Of a stretch of 64,000 bases of DNA, positions 1 to 11,896 are shown piece after piece. The first letter of the stretch is position 1. Every line of letters begins with the position of its first letter. A program made the translations under genes and the position numbers. The DNA comes from Andrena cerasifolii (taxonomy: Eukaryota; Arthropoda; Insecta; Hymenoptera; Andrenidae): assembly GCF_050908995.1 (NCBI RefSeq), contig NW_027484912.1:124001-188000 (forward strand), given 5' to 3'. Below the pieces are notes generated by a model, which worked only from the letters and a program-made list of their open reading frames with translations, was not told where the DNA came from and did no database searches.

Positions 1-153
1 TAGTAATTAATGTAAATAATCTATTAAAAAATAATTCTGAAAAAAGTCAGGAAAATTGCGACATTTTTTAAAATTGACAATATCTTTCAAGTCCCGACGA
101 GTCCCGTATTTTAACAGGATGGAATCTTTTCAGTGCACCTTCCTCTATATAAT

Positions 154-479
154 TGTAAGGCCCGAACACAAAGTCACACTACAAGGAAGTAACGCTATCG
201 TTTCGACGGAGCAAACAAAATGAACTCGTTATTAACTAGTACACTTGGGCTGGAGGCGCCGCACTTTAAGCCGCCCATCGCAAAGAGTATAAACTGTCTC
301 ACAATGAAGCGTCTAACCGTGACCGCTTTGGTGTAAGAAGCGTCGATCCTCGACCGCTAACTCGCACACCCGTCTGGCTACGTTTCTCCAGAGACTCTGC
401 TCCCTCCGAAAACCCCGATCGGCCTACCTCGGCTCTGCCGATCTCTACTAGATCGACAGGAGGCAAAGCAAGTCTTACA
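154..479. mobile_element. Probable solo LTR inserted in a foldback arm
   Basis: The insert is defined by comparing the two arms of the surrounding foldback element: the left arm has about 326 extra bases that begin TGTAAG and end CTTACA. These are LTR-like TG...CA ends. A 4-bp AATT flanks the insert if the boundary is moved by one base. A TATAAA-like box lies near 290. No coding capacity is credible; the short minus-strand frame inside it is not supported. The family is unknown. Confidence 0.45.
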
Positions 480-1214
480 CAATTATGCAAAAATTACTTC
501 CAACTTCGTCCCATTTCTCGAAATATTTTGGTTTGAAGTCATCAGCGTCGCGTCATTTTCTTCACGTTCATGCGTTGCATCCTTCTTCGAAGGAATTGTT
601 TAGATTATCGGCACTTGAAATGTTTATGCTATGATGCAGATAAGCCTTCGACTCAGTCCTCTATTTTCCATTTCCAATCAGTTGAAGCTGTACCAGCAGA
701 GACTGCACAGTGACGTTTGCAAAACCATTTTCTACAGATTTTAAAGTTGCATTCTGATTTTTATAAGTTTTTATCAATTTAAATTTTATTTTGTTCAGTT
801 TGTGTTTAATATATTATATATGTGTATATATCTTAGTGTGTTTAGTGTATATTAATGCGTCAGTGTATAGTACATATATATATATATATATAAGACAAAG
901 GATAATGTTGAGGACTTTCCAGGAAAATAACCAGAACGTGTTGCTCTAAAAGAAAGAGGTTATAATTTACGTATGATGTATATACAGTATTTACAAATAT
1001 ACAAGATGGTTTGTTAATTACCTAAAAGAAAGAGAAACGACAATTAAAGTCTATTCTCCTCAATTCCTCCTAGGTCTACTATTTTATTTTATTTTATTAC
1101 TTTAATCCTTGCACGTGTGTTCTCTTACGTACTCTCTCTCTATATTTTGCTCTCTCTCGTTGAGCATCGATATATATCGATTAGAGGACATGCTGAGCTA
1201 GTCAAGCGCGGCTA

Positions 1215-1592
1215 CAGTATTTCCTCGTTAGCGACTCGATTTTGTGTACACGATACCGACTCTTCGCTATCCCCACCACTTTTGTCTCACTCTTGCCCGG
1301 CGAAAGCTGAAGCGAGATGGAACGAGAGCGAGCGAGAGGCACTGAAAGCGAGCGAGGACGGTACGAGACCGACGACGCGTTGATGTTTTGTCTCGCTCCG
1401 TCTTTCGGACGCCTGACATTCTGTCCTTTGCGCTTGCGACCATCGCGCACGCTCGCCGCGCACGCAGTGTTCCATCTCGCTCCCCCCTCCGGCCAGAAAG
1501 AAGCGAGAAACGAACACTCGGAATTAGGGTTCTGTTCACGATACCGACTCAACGCCGGTCCCGACCAGCGAGTCGCTAACGAGACAATACTG
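1215..1592. mobile_element. TA-flanked MITE, CAGTATTGTCTCGTTAGCG family, copy 1
   Basis: The ends are inverted copies of CAGTATT(G)TCTCGTTAGCG with TA on both sides, as expected for Tc1/mariner-type non-autonomous elements. The GC-rich interior explains several overlapping spurious reading frames. Related copies lie at 46591-47415, 55503-55872, 57367-57593 (left-truncated) and 5755-5920 (right half only). Confidence 0.8.
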
Positions 1593-1646
1593 TAATTTGA
1601 TATGAAGAAAGTATCCTTTCTTTACACACATATATATATACATATA

Positions 1647-2835
1647 CAGGGTGTCCCACTAAGGAGTGGACAGCGCGATATCTCTTAAAGTATTGTCGAT
1701 AAAAATATAAAAAAAATAGGGAATTGCATGGTTCGAGGGGGCCCATTTATTAGCGCGAACGAATTTTGTTTTCGATTATTATTTTAAAAGATACGATGGT
1801 CAAGTTCGGTTTTTCAAATGGAACTATTTTTTTTGAAGACCTGAGTTGATAGTGCGTTCCAAGACAAATTCAATAAGCTTTAATGTATACACTTTATTTC
1901 CACTGGTTTTTAAGATATTGCGCTTGCAAAATTACTGATTTTCACTGCAAGAAACCCCTCTGGAATGGGAAAAACCGGGGGCGGTCTTACTGGCCCCACG
2001 GGTGGCACTGCCTGTTGAAATGGATACTTACCTGCCAAAGGTCTACGCCAGAAATGGCAGGCCCAAAGGCTGGACAATTCTTTTCCGTCAGAAATGCTAC
2101 TTAGGTAGGTACATCTGCGGTATGGAGAAGCGCATCGTTACTTTTATTTCGCACTTGCTTCTAGGCTCGGATGGCCGGTTCTTTTGGGAGGGATGCAAAT
2201 CCGATTAGTTCTGATACAATCTGCTCCCTATGGTTGAAATTTAGTCTAGCAACTTTCACTCCTCCTAACCTAACCAATCGAACTTGCATCCCTCCCAAAA
2301 GAACCGGCCATCCGAGCGTAGAAGCAAGTGCGAAATAAAAGTAACGATGCGCTTCTCGATACCGCAGATGTACCTACCTAAGTAGCATTTCTGACGGAAA
2401 AGAATTGTCCAGCCTTTGGGCCTGCCATTTCTGGCGTAGACCTTTGGCAGGTAAGTATCCATTTCAACAGGCAGTGCCACCCGTGGCGCCAGTAAGACCG
2501 TCCCCGGTTTTTGCCATTCCAGAGGGGTTTCTTGCAGTGAAAATCAGTAAATTTGCAATCGCAATATCTTAAAAACCAGTGGAAATAAAGTGTATACATT
2601 AAAGCTTATTGAATTTGTCTTGGAACGCACTATCAACTCAGGTCTTCAAAAAAATAGTTCCATTTGAAAAACCGAACTTGACCATCGTATCTTTTAAAAT
2701 AATAATCGGAAACAAAATTCGTTCGCGCTAATAAATGGGCCCCCTCGAAGCATGCAATTCCCTATTTTTTTTTATATTTTTATCGACAATACTTTAAGAG
2801 ATATCGCGCTGTCCACTCCTTAGTGGGACACCCTG
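1647..2835. mobile_element. 1.19 kb near-perfect palindrome, CAGGGTGTCCC family, copy 1
   Basis: Two arms of about 560 bp are near-perfect reverse complements around a short unique centre (about 2205-2275). The ends read CAGGGTGTCCCACTAAGG and are flanked by TA. Each arm contains the same 71-73 codon frame, so these frames appear on both strands. Three more copies are at 12299-13478, 49405-50593 and 60634-61899. It is a non-autonomous foldback element, probably mobilised by a TA-targeting transposase. Confidence 0.9.
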
Positions 2836-3350
2836 TATACCACATTTCATTTCACTTGTATTTGGTAAGTAATTTGTTACATGATCCATATATGTCTACC
2901 GCAAGAACAAAATCGAGCAAGAAACAACCGAAAACATTAGACCCAGAAGCTGCAGAACTTATAGTCCAATGAAAGAAGGGACGCCCGTCGTTTAGTCGTA
3001 CATATTACGTTATATATCATTGAAAACGAATTATTTTTTATTTTTCAGTTGCAATTTTATTATGATATATTTTATGACTCAAGTTTTATAAAAACATGTC
3101 GCCGCATGAACGTGAAGAAAATGACGTGACGCTGATGACTTCAAACCGAAATATTTCGAAAAATGGGACGAAGTTGGAAGTGATTCTTGCATGATTGTAT
3201 AGAGTAAGGTCCACTGAAAAGATTTCATCCTGTTAAAATACAGGAGACGTTGCGATTTGAAAGATATTCCTTGTCAATTTTAAAAAATCTCGCAATTTTT
3301 CTGACTCTTTTCAGAATTATTTTTTAATAGAATATTTACATTAATTACTA

Positions 3351-3478
3351 ATAGAAGACGATGTTTAGCGCAAAATTGGCCTTCAATTTATACAAAACGA
3401 TATTTGGCTACATTCCTTCATTTTTCGACTTTTCCTTATTAACTTGAAAACGAAATGTTTTCCGAACATTCGATTTAA
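3351..3478. other. Unannotated spacer
   Basis: AT-rich sequence between the foldback element and a small TTAA-flanked MITE. I see no gene or repeat in it. Confidence 0.5.
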
Positions 3479-3666
3479 CCCTTTCTGTACCGCGTACATT
3501 TCCGCGAAAGTATTTATAACTAATTTTTTTTTTTTAACTATTGGAGATGCCTGCTAAAGTCGGTGCTGGGAATGACGGCTCGTTCCGTGCCGCGGATATA
3601 TTCGGCACTGGTCCACAGAGGTCATCAGATGGATGCCGGATATATTCAGCGCTAGTACCGAAAAGG
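3479..3666. mobile_element. Short piggyBac-like MITE
   Basis: The ends read CCCTTTCTGTACC and, inverted, CCTTTTCGGTACT. Both sides are flanked by TTAA (3475-3478 and 3667-3670). TTAA target sites and CCC-type ends are typical of piggyBac. It has no coding capacity. Confidence 0.6.
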
Positions 3667-4181
3667 TTAAACCACTGAAAGGGGCATTAAAAAAAGTATC
3701 AAATAAAAAGTTTTCAATTTTTTTCTCACAATTAAGTTTAAAAAAAAGAAAAATAAATAAATGTCAAAAATATTAAATTATACATCATTAGAAAGGAATA
3801 ATTTTATTCTATTTTGTAGTGCCAAATTCATTCCGATATCTTAAAAAAAAGACCAAAATGGCGTCAAATAAGTAAATCCGGCCCACTGTGCGCTGGCCGG
3901 CATCTCTTTGAGGAGCGTTGTTTTTTTACCCATCCGCATTTTCATTTCTTTGAAGACTCTTCCAACTTTAAAGGAGCCTCCGGTTTCATGAAACTTACAT
4001 CTTGCTCACGCACCTAGCTGGTGAAACCTATATCATGAAACATGTATCAACATTTCATGCAACATGTATCAGCGTCTGGAGCACTCTTAAGAGAAATACT
4101 TAATTTCGTAATTTCTCTGCCCGAAATCGCGGTCAATATTTATTCTTAGTTAGCTAAGCAGTATATAATTTCAATACTCAC
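3667..4181. other. Intron-like sequence shared by the two odorant receptors
   Basis: About 3908-4140 resembles 42750-42846, the corresponding intron of the second receptor, around a shared ATTTTCATTTCTTTGA block and a shared AATACTTAATT block. A sequence reading CCCACTGTG at about 3890 looks like an isolated Transib-type terminus, but no partner end was found. Confidence 0.45.
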
Positions 4182-4309
4182 ACAACCAGCACTTGCTTAT
4201 CTTTGTTCCTCGGTCAGCACACTTTTCTGTTATTCGAAGCTCCCGCTCATTCGCTAATGAATCATAGTCGCATTGGATCCACTCGAAGATGTACTTCATC
4301 TGGATGTTT
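4182..4309 (-). CDS. Odorant receptor 1, exon 3
   Basis: On the minus strand an exon-like block is bounded by an acceptor (TTTACACAG) and a donor (GTGAGTATT). It encodes a segment beginning NIQMKYIFEWIQ and continuing through ELRITEKCADRG, which fits the cytoplasmic loop between the second and third membrane segments of hymenopteran odorant receptors. Exons 1 and 2 of the same gene probably lie at 8612-9146, with an intron of about 4.3 kb full of transposons. The donor leaves one base of a split codon; the phase matches the acceptor of the next exon in receptor 2 (42626). The phase at its own acceptor does not fit exon 2 cleanly, so the gene may be a pseudogene or my boundary is off by a base. 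Later exons are not visible downstream. Confidence 0.65.
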
Positions 4310-5169
4310 CTGTGTAAATTAATTAAAGTGTCTTAAAAATTTGCTTAAAAAATAGGAAATTTATAAAATATTGTGCTCGGGTAAATACAACTTACAAGGG
4401 AACTTTGATAATCCAAAAATTACGATTTTTTTCAACTTTTCAGCAGGTTTGTAAGAAATTTCAATAGAAGTACCAGGCAATTTTTATTTTCCGCCATTTT
4501 TTGGTTCTTGAGGCTGAAACCACCTCTTAGAGGTTAATGTGCGCTTTCCATTTGTCCTGTATGTCTTGAAAACTATTGTAGATATAAAAAAATTGTTGAA
4601 ATTGTTTCTAATCAATTGTTTCCTACGCTCTATAAAACTGCGCTGTCAAGTTGCTTAAGGCTGCCGCCTCATTTTTGTTATGGTCCGAATCGATCGAAGC
4701 GTCCCTTGTAAACAGACGGACTCTAATGAAACTACTGCGGTCGATAAAAAAAACTTCTACAGAGGTGACATCTCCAGGTACTCTATGTAGACTAATTTTT
4801 TATGCATAATTGCCACATTTTCTGTTCTATCTTTAAGAATACGGCACGAGAACTGCGTCTCGCATCAAAGCAGGGATCGGCGGATTCCAGCTACCGCTGA
4901 TGGAGGGGGAAACGCCTACAAGAGGGGTGGTTAGGTGTGCGTGACTGACGCAGGCGCAATTCATGCACACATTACCACCGCTCCTGTAGGTATAAAACCC
5001 TAAAACGGCGCAACGCAGCTATGTACGTAGCTACAAATATTTCCCCCTAATTAGCGGAACGCCTCGGTAGGTGGTAAAACTCTTCGAAAAGAATCGGTTT
5101 GACGTGGACGGCGAAGCCCGTCAAAAACCAAACGACACCGCGTGGTCGAACGTGAAATGTAGTCCTACG

Positions 5170-5410
5170 GCATAATTAAAGAATTTTTAATTCTTCATCA
5201 AATCAATATGGCAGTCACACCAATGAATTGTAGCTCTCGCCGTCTCATAATATTGCACTAAAAAATGATGAATCTCAAGTTCTCCATTTACATTCGAATC
5301 TTTGCGAAATTTATCATGATTTTCATCGAAAAAACATAAGAAATCCATTGGTGTGACTGTCATATCGATTCGATGAAGAATTAAAAATTGTTTAATTATG
5401 CTGTAGTGAA
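5170..5410. repeat. Inverted-repeat MITE fragment
   Basis: Arms at about 5170-5220 and 5345-5410 are inverted copies around the phrase CAGTCACACCAATG. Related arms occur at 14640-14690, 15640-15690 and 54080-54150, so this is a dispersed family. The 98-codon frame across it is a by-product. Confidence 0.55.
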
Positions 5411-5754
5411 TCTCGTGTCGAGTGTCGAAATCCACGAAACTCAGTGAGGTGCAGCTTATTGGCGGCATCGCCTTTGAAGACACTAGCCAGAGAAAATACC
5501 ATTTTGCATCTCGTGTTCTCTTTCATTGCTGGTATTTTCATTGATGGTATTGTTGAAAATATACTTTAAAATAAAATATTACAAATTGTACTGCAACTGT
5601 TTTAAACTACGAATAAAAATTCAGAGTAAGGTCATCAATAAACTCAAATAATGTATTATAATAAAGGGCGCAATTTGCAAGTTCGCCTAGGGCCCAAACA
5701 GACGAGCCAGACCTGCGTCAAGATTTTGTGAAGCGGTTGTCGTGCTCACAGTAA

Positions 5755-5920
5755 GCGCTTGCGGCTATCGCGCACGCTCGCCGCGCACGCGGTGTTCCAT
5801 CTCGCTCGCCCCTTCGGCCAGAAAGAAGCGAGAAACGAACACTCGGAATTATGGCTCTGTTCACGAGACGGGCTCAACGCCGGTCCTGACCAGCGAGCCG
5901 CTAATGAGGAAATACTGTAT
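5755..5920. mobile_element. Right half of a CAGTATTG-family MITE
   Basis: It matches the right half of 1215-1592 and ends in GAAATACTGTA. The left half is missing. The next 100 bases resemble one arm of the foldback repeat at 52535-53035. Confidence 0.6.
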
Positions 5921-7295
5921 AGGAAAAAATTGTTCAGAATCGTATCCCCGTCATCATATCCAAAAATCGTTGAAATCAGTGAGGATGGAAAACTTCTAAA
6001 TAATTACCGAAAGAATATATATATATGGTGTCTAACTTCCGTTTCGACTCTGCCTAAAACTTTCTAGATGTGCTGTTCGCTTCGAAATTGGGTCCGTTGA
6101 GTTGGTTGCATTTCATGCAATGAGTGCAATGACGGCATAACATGATTCGTAGAATTTCCTAGAATCCTCCAACTTCTACCTCATGATGCGTGCAGCAACT
6201 ACAGAAAATCAAACCATGGGCGGCTAATGCACATTTTACGCGTATGCGTATTTGTCGCTTTACGTGTACTTCTGTATTTCGAATTCGAATACTGCAAACA
6301 GAGAAAAGCAGGGTAATTCCGGCTACATAAGCAAGAAACGCTATAAAATTTTAGCAACTTACACATTTACTACTATTTTTTATATGAATTGATAGTTTGA
6401 AGTGTCTAGTTTTTATTAGTATAACCGAGAAAGCATAAATTTACGTTGTAACAATGTTGGAAGCAGTAACACAAAAATGCCCATTTGACTGGAATTACGG
6501 AATTAACGTAGGGTAATTCCGGCCATGATTTTTCTTTATAAAAGTGGTAAAACTATTAAATTAATAAAAAAATATAAAAGGTTCACAAATGTAGCGTAAA
6601 AGAACGAAATGTCCAATAAACATTTATTGTCATGTAGCATATATGTAGGTTATATTTTTTGTCACTTCGAGGAAGGGACCACATAATTTGGAGTATGTTT
6701 TTCAAAGCGTACGTAATGAGACAAATACGCATGCGCGCGTGAACTGCATGCTTCATGCGCTAGAAGTGGGAGAATTCTAGAGAATCCTATGTGCCACCAA
6801 CGCCACCAATGCACGCATAGACTGAAACGGAACGGTTTTCTCTGCAGTCTATGCGCATAATGCGTGAATCGGAACACACCTTATGTCTTTCCTACATATA
6901 TCGGCTAGCTTGGACTTCCACCGGTTCTGATGGTACATGGCGCGAATATACCATCAGCGTCGATGACGGAGAATCCTTGAAGCCTCATTCTGTCATTTCT
7001 CGAGTCTATCTCAGTACACGAGTCATAAATTCATTATTATTTCAACGTACAGTGCTTATTAGCATTCAAACGCACCAGACCACCCAGCACTGATGTCTAC
7101 TGGAGGCAACTATACCCTCAAAAACTTCCTTTTTGTCGATTCCAGGACGAAAGTTGGGTGAAACGGTTTCGCGTATACGCTTTTCCTAGGTTGTGTGAGC
7201 GCACGCACACATTCGAGGCCCGGTGAGACGGCAACCTTAATTGTTTCTGGTGGGGAACGTTTCTTTATTTAAAGTCCAACAGTATGATTGCGCCG

Positions 7296-8261
7296 CACAG
7301 TGGGGTAAAAGACCTAAAAAGTTGGCATCAATTCCTAGGCGTCATGAGAACTTATGTTAATTAAATAACTTAATTAAAAACGATTATTTTAAAGTAAATA
7401 AAACAAAAGATTCTTCTTTTAAACTTATTTAATACATTTTTGTACATATATAATAATACAATCTGTGAAACCTTTTTATTTTTTTTTGTACGGCAATGCA
7501 GTGATCATGTCAATGATCATGTGAACTGAATAGTATCACTGTCATCATATTCATTATCAGACTGCAACGGTGTAGTATGATTATCATGACTTATAACTGG
7601 AGGCAATAATAAGTTTAAAGCTTCTTTAGGCAGAGATTGACGACTTTTGGGGGATAAAAATGAGACGAAAAATATCCTGATTGCAAAAAGACAGTACTTT
7701 CATGAACTCGGAACCTTTTTGAATAACTTGAAATTTTAGGGATTCGAGCAAAAACGAGCAGAATCTGGAAGTTAATCTCAGTTCTTTGGTAATCAGAGAT
7801 GATAACTGTGTAAACAACAATACTTGATCAGACTTGGAAGTATAGTAAATGTTTAATTTTTGTGTAGATCAGCTATGGTAATTAAGGTTATACGAGGCAA
7901 TTTTGAATTAAACTTTATGAAGGTATTATTGCTTGGCACAAACGTATAACAACAAAAAGTAATTAAATAAACACCTGACATTGACGGCTTCATCGCAAAA
8001 CAGAAGTTTACAATACAGAAAATACAAAAAATAGCTACACAACATTTTTTGACAAATCGCTTTGAATAAATATGTAATGGAGTTCCTTCAGCTAACTGTT
8101 TTTGACCGACTCGGGTAAGGAAAGAAGAGTTGTCGCAGGCTGTGGATATACGTTTTATTTCTAACATATTTCAACTATACCAGGGATAAAAAATCAGATA
8201 TGTCAACATTCTTTTGTATTTCGATTTTTCGCCAACTTTTAGGGTCATCTACCTTACTGCG
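7296..8261. mobile_element. Transib-type non-autonomous element with CGCCG target duplication
   Basis: The left end reads CACAGTGGGGTAAAAGACCT followed by AAAAAGTTGG, and the right end is an inverted, slightly diverged copy. A perfect 5-bp CGCCG flanks both sides (7291-7295 and 8262-8266). CACAGTG-like ends and CGNCG-type 5-bp duplications are known features of Transib elements, the relatives of RAG1. There is no transposase inside; short minus-strand frames are not recognisable. Confidence 0.75.
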
Positions 8262-8611
8262 CGCCGTTTTGTATAACACAGAAAACCATTAAATTAGCAT
8301 ATTACCATTTTTTTTAGATCTACCATATTTTCCAAGATATACAGGAAAAATAGGAAAGCGCACATTGACCTTTATGAAGTAATACCACCCAGAAGAATCA
8401 ACAAGTAGCAGAAAATAAAAGTGGCCACACACTCCCATTGAGAATCCTTCTAAGCCTGTAAAGTTTTAAAAAAATTGAAATTTTCGGGTTACCGAAGTTT
8501 CCGTGTTAATTAAATTAAATTCGATCGTATTAAACGAATTTGTTGTTTTACCACATGCCAGTGCTATTTCAATTTTAAGCCATGTCATTAAGAGAATCTA
8601 GAAAAGCATAC

Positions 8612-9146
8612 CTGGTCCATATTCCACATAAAATAGAAATACTTCATTACGTAGAACGTAGGCGGTACAATACCAATCGCGCACTTATGAAACAGATCCA
8701 CACTGAACTCGTGCGTGATAAACACTGCTAGCTGCAAGTATCCCCTGCTATTGAACATTCCTTTAACCGTACTTAATATATGGTCGTGCAACGGGAATGC
8801 TAGCAATTGAATTTTGTAAAAAGAGAAGAAATAAATGAAAAGAAAGGATTAGATATCTCAAATTCAGCGATCTCAATGATGACGATGATTTCTTGATTCA
8901 ATTCGAATTCAATATGTAAAGTAACCAGTAAGTAAGGCGGGCTGAATGCAGCTGTTGGCACTCCAGTTCGAACGAACAGTAAAGAAAACAAGAACTTGGT
9001 ACCTGCGCGACCATGAAGAGAATAATAATTATTACAGCAAAAGCACCGTTCATTATGCCAAGAACTGTGCATCGATAAGGCCACAGACCCAGTGGCACAC
9101 CTATCGATCGACTGATTTTACAATGATGACCGCTCTCGAAGTCCAT
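8612..9146 (-). CDS. Odorant receptor 1, exons 1 and 2
   Basis: Exon 1 (9146-9003) starts at ATG and encodes 48 residues that include SRSIGVPLGLWPYR and a hydrophobic stretch ending FMVAQ, followed by a GT donor. The LGLWPY signature after a charged N-terminus is typical of ant and bee odorant receptors. Exon 2 (8799-8612) follows an AG acceptor and encodes a segment ending KYFYFMWNMDQ before a GTATGC donor; this fits the region through the second membrane helix. Exon 3 is probably at 4182-4309. Odorant receptors are plasma-membrane cation-channel subunits that work with Orco in olfactory neurons. The exon 1/2 phases do not join in my reading, so boundaries are approximate or the copy is decayed. 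Confidence 0.6.
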
Positions 9147-9902
9147 TTTTCCCCGTTCGGGACACGACTGCGCGGAGGTACATTATTTCCATCAATCTTA
9201 GCCTCGAATTTTCATATTATTCTATATTTCCTGTATTTTCGTATTACGATTGTCACTCCAGCTGGCAAGAAATTCGAGGACGGTGGTAAAGTTTGCAACT
9301 TCTATGGTAATTTTCTTCGCCGAAGGAAAAAAGGGAGAAATATCACCTGTGGTTTGAAGATAGACAGTGCGTAGGGGTTGCAGGTGCGAGGCGTCGAGTA
9401 TTACGGAAATTCGCGCGTCACGCGTGACTATGCTCGATTATTTTGCCTTTATGGGAAATTTTAGCCGAGGGGGATTTTACGCATGCGTAGAGGCGCCCAG
9501 AATCGATCGTTTACTGTCGAATGCGTTGCATTGTTGCGCCGAATGTCATGGTGAACACACGTGTCTTAGCTTCTCTCCGCATTTGTGGTGTCTTTCATAA
9601 ATGGACGTCTAAGTGCGAATGAGTATGTTACTGAAAATTGATAATGTTTATCTTGTGAAATATTTACATGTGTTTGATTACAATATAAGTACTGGTGACA
9701 ATTGTGTTGCTGTGTAAAATGATAATTATGATTATTATGGCTTAGATCATATTTTATTGCATGGTTACTTAACGTGGCCATAAGAATACTGCTTGTAGAT
9801 GTTAATCAATCAAGTGTGAGTGTAAAAACCTCTCTTTCATTCATATTTTATCTACCGTCGTGAATAGTTATCTAAACTAGTTCAATGGTCTTCATATAAG
9901 AG
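9147..9902. other. 5' flank of odorant receptor 1
   Basis: No gene, tRNA or clear repeat recognised. Overlapping short frames on both strands have no recognisable content. Promoter elements cannot be assigned by eye. Confidence 0.4.
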
Positions 9903-10997
9903 CCCATACAGCACACTTCGTGGCGGCAACGTTGCAGGATGGTTGCAGTAAACTTGCAGTGTTGCATGGTTGCAGCGCAATGTGGATGTAACGTTGCTGA
10001 GACGTTGTCGTGCAACATTGCACCGGGCGGACATAGAATTATTGCTGCATAGTTGCATCAATGTTGCGGTGCAATATTGCACGGCAACGTTCCTACAATA
10101 TTTCTTCAACGTTACGGCAACGTTTGGTAACGTTTCCACAATGTTACAGAAACGTTGCGCCAGTATTGCGGCAACGTTCCTGCAATGTCGCTGCAACTAC
10201 CATTTGAACTTAAAATATTTCCGTTGTTTGTAATGATACGAGAAAATGTCTAAGGAAAACAATGTTTGTTACAGAGAGACAATTATTCTGACAGAGACGA
10301 TTTTTGTCTCGAGGTTATATTTCCCGAAATTTCAAGATCATCGATGATTTCTTTAATGGGATGACGTATTTTCATTACTATAACGTTATAGCCAATAAAA
10401 ATACAAATTCAGCCATGTATAAAATGTTGTCCCTTTTGTCTAGCAATCATTTTATTCCTGACACATTTTCTCGTATCATTCCAAACAACGGAGATATTTT
10501 AAATTTAAATGATAGGTGAGTCACCCTGTATATTTTAATGCGTAGAATGACACATGGTGGAAGTTGTAGTACATACCTACTAGTGTTACGAAACCCTAAT
10601 GGAGTTTGTCAAAATGAGTCTTCGTTTTTGAATAATTTGAGTTTAAAGTTTTGCATGGTAGGAATATAAGTTTGAATACGTTAGCATTCTTATCAATCAG
10701 TGGTTGTAGCTGCGGCTATAAAGTGTTCACCTACGACGCTACAGGTCGCCGGTTCGCGAATCCCTTTGGGGGAAAATAATTTTCTTTGAGAAAAAGAAAC
10801 GCGAGATTTATACTTCTATGTTTCTGCACACAATATTATAACACCGTTATTTATATTTTTAGCCCTACTGCCCGAAACGTTGCAGGAGGCGGACATAGAA
10901 TTATTACTGCACCCTTGCGGCAACGTTGCGTGCAACATTGCAATCTTGCACTGCAACCATTCTGTAACTTTGCTGCAACGAGAGTGTGCTGTATGGG
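9903..10997. mobile_element. DNA element with CCCATACAGCACACT ends and TTGC-rich subterminal repeats
   Basis: Perfect 15-bp inverted ends CCCATACAGCACACT enclose 1.1 kb, with a possible imperfect duplication ATAAGAG/ATAGAG outside. Subterminal regions (9925-10200 and 10875-10980) are made of many variants of GCAACGTTGC and TTGCAAC in both orientations. A shorter relative lies at 59314-59745 inside the BEL/Pao pol gene, with 10310-10620 missing. A tRNA-like segment is included at 10703-10772. No transposase is seen; frames inside are artefacts of the repeats. Confidence 0.7.
10703..10772 (+). repeat. tRNA-derived SINE-like segment
   Basis: A box A-like TAGCTGCGGCTATAAAG and a box B-like GGTTCGCGAATCC lie at tRNA spacing. 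The copy at 59586-59660 has a cleaner box B (GGTTCAAATCC). I do not see a fully paired acceptor stem, so this is called a tRNA-derived repeat and not a tRNA gene. Confidence 0.45.
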
Positions 10998-11770
10998 AAT
11001 AGAGCTGATGAAAATTATTCGATTTTTGTGAATCGAATTGATGAAATAGTTGGGAAGAATAACGTGGAACTTGGTTGCCCTGTTGGATTTAACGAATGTT
11101 TTCTAATCAATTTATCATTTTTCGCTATTTATTTCCCATTTTACCTTTTTTCCTACTTTCCATCGCGAGAATGATACTACTTGTTGCTGCGAATCGATTT
11201 CCGTGTAGCATTATTTCCACGTGGCGTCAACCTCACTATCGCTTTGAACGTCGAACGACTCAGTTTTCTGGCTCTTTACGCGATTTTTGATGAAGAACCA
11301 AAACGCTATTTGGTATTATTTTGTACTGCACACGATATAACAGGGAAATCCGTGCTTGGAACCATCGATCAGGGGAATTAACCGGAATATAAGTGAAGGT
11401 TGAGGCTACCAAGGATCCAAATGCGGTTGTGGATTTTGAAAAATGGTGGAAGAGGAAGCTTCACTTAGTTTTGGATGAGTGAAATTGGGATTGTGAAGGG
11501 ATTTCAATGTTCTCGAGGGAGTAAATGAGTAAAGTCGAATGTGTTTAGTTCGCCACAATTACTTTAAATTCGAATTTCTTCTCTCACAGGTGCTCCGAGC
11601 AATGCAACTGGAAGTGCTAGTTAATCGTGTTGGGCACGCAACGCGGTTTTTAGAGGCAGCGCATTTTGTGTCGAAGATATAATGTCTATGATTTAAGTTC
11701 CGTTTATAAATTTTATTAAATACCTACACAAGATGAATATTTTTATCAAGAATTCGAAAAGAAATGTGTA
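10998..11770. other. Unannotated stretch
   Basis: AT-rich DNA with short hydrophobic plus-strand frames that I do not recognise. Nothing else is seen. Confidence 0.4.
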
Positions 11771-11896
11771 TGTTACCGCTGATTTGCGTAAAGCCGGTAA
11801 AGTGCAAATTAACTAGGTAATCTGAAGATGATCTAAGCAGACACGGTAAATTGCGAAGACATAGCTTTATTTCTCAGAGTGACTAGTTAGTCTACA

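Larger units (their letters stand above)
1..3350. mobile_element. Foldback DNA transposon with long terminal inverted repeats
   Basis: Bases 1-150 are the reverse complement of about 3200-3350, and 485-575 match the reverse complement of 3096-3185, so both ends belong to one foldback element. The left arm is interrupted by an LTR-like insert at 154-479. The true left end may lie outside the window because the match runs to base 1. The centre (580-3090) holds AT-rich sequence and two nested MITEs. A short basic reading frame at 2892-2972 (26 codons, starting MSTARTKSSKK) lies just inside the right arm and may be a relic of a transposase N-terminus. No intact transposase is seen and the superfamily is not assigned. 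Confidence 0.7.
4659..7236. mobile_element. TTAA-flanked non-autonomous element (relative of the 13.1 kb YqaJ element)
   Basis: The left end (GGCTGCCGCCTC) and inverted right end (GGTTGCCGTCTC) are similar to the GGGGGCCGTCTCC ends of the element at 45012-58121, and both sides carry TTAA (4655-4658, 7237-7240). About 4659-5010 matches 45012-45400, and 6877-7236 matches 57745-58121, so both subterminal regions are shared. No transposase remains. Inside are an inverted-repeat MITE (5170-5410), a half copy of the CAGTATTG family and part of another foldback repeat. It sits in the odorant receptor 1 intron. Confidence 0.75.

Noticed and set aside
1202..1595. Five overlapping frames of 63-116 codons
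   Set aside because: They lie inside a GC-rich MITE and are low-complexity shadows on both strands.
1647..2835. Conserved 71-73 codon frames on both strands (MALPVEMDTYLPK...)
   Set aside because: They are mirror images produced by the palindrome arms of a MITE and recur in every copy; no known domain.
9970..10233. Frames with repeated NVAV/TATF-like residues
   Set aside because: They are translations of the TTGC-rich repeats in both directions.
10703..10772. Functional tRNA gene
   Set aside because: Box A and B are present but no convincing acceptor and anticodon stems; it recurs inside a repeat.
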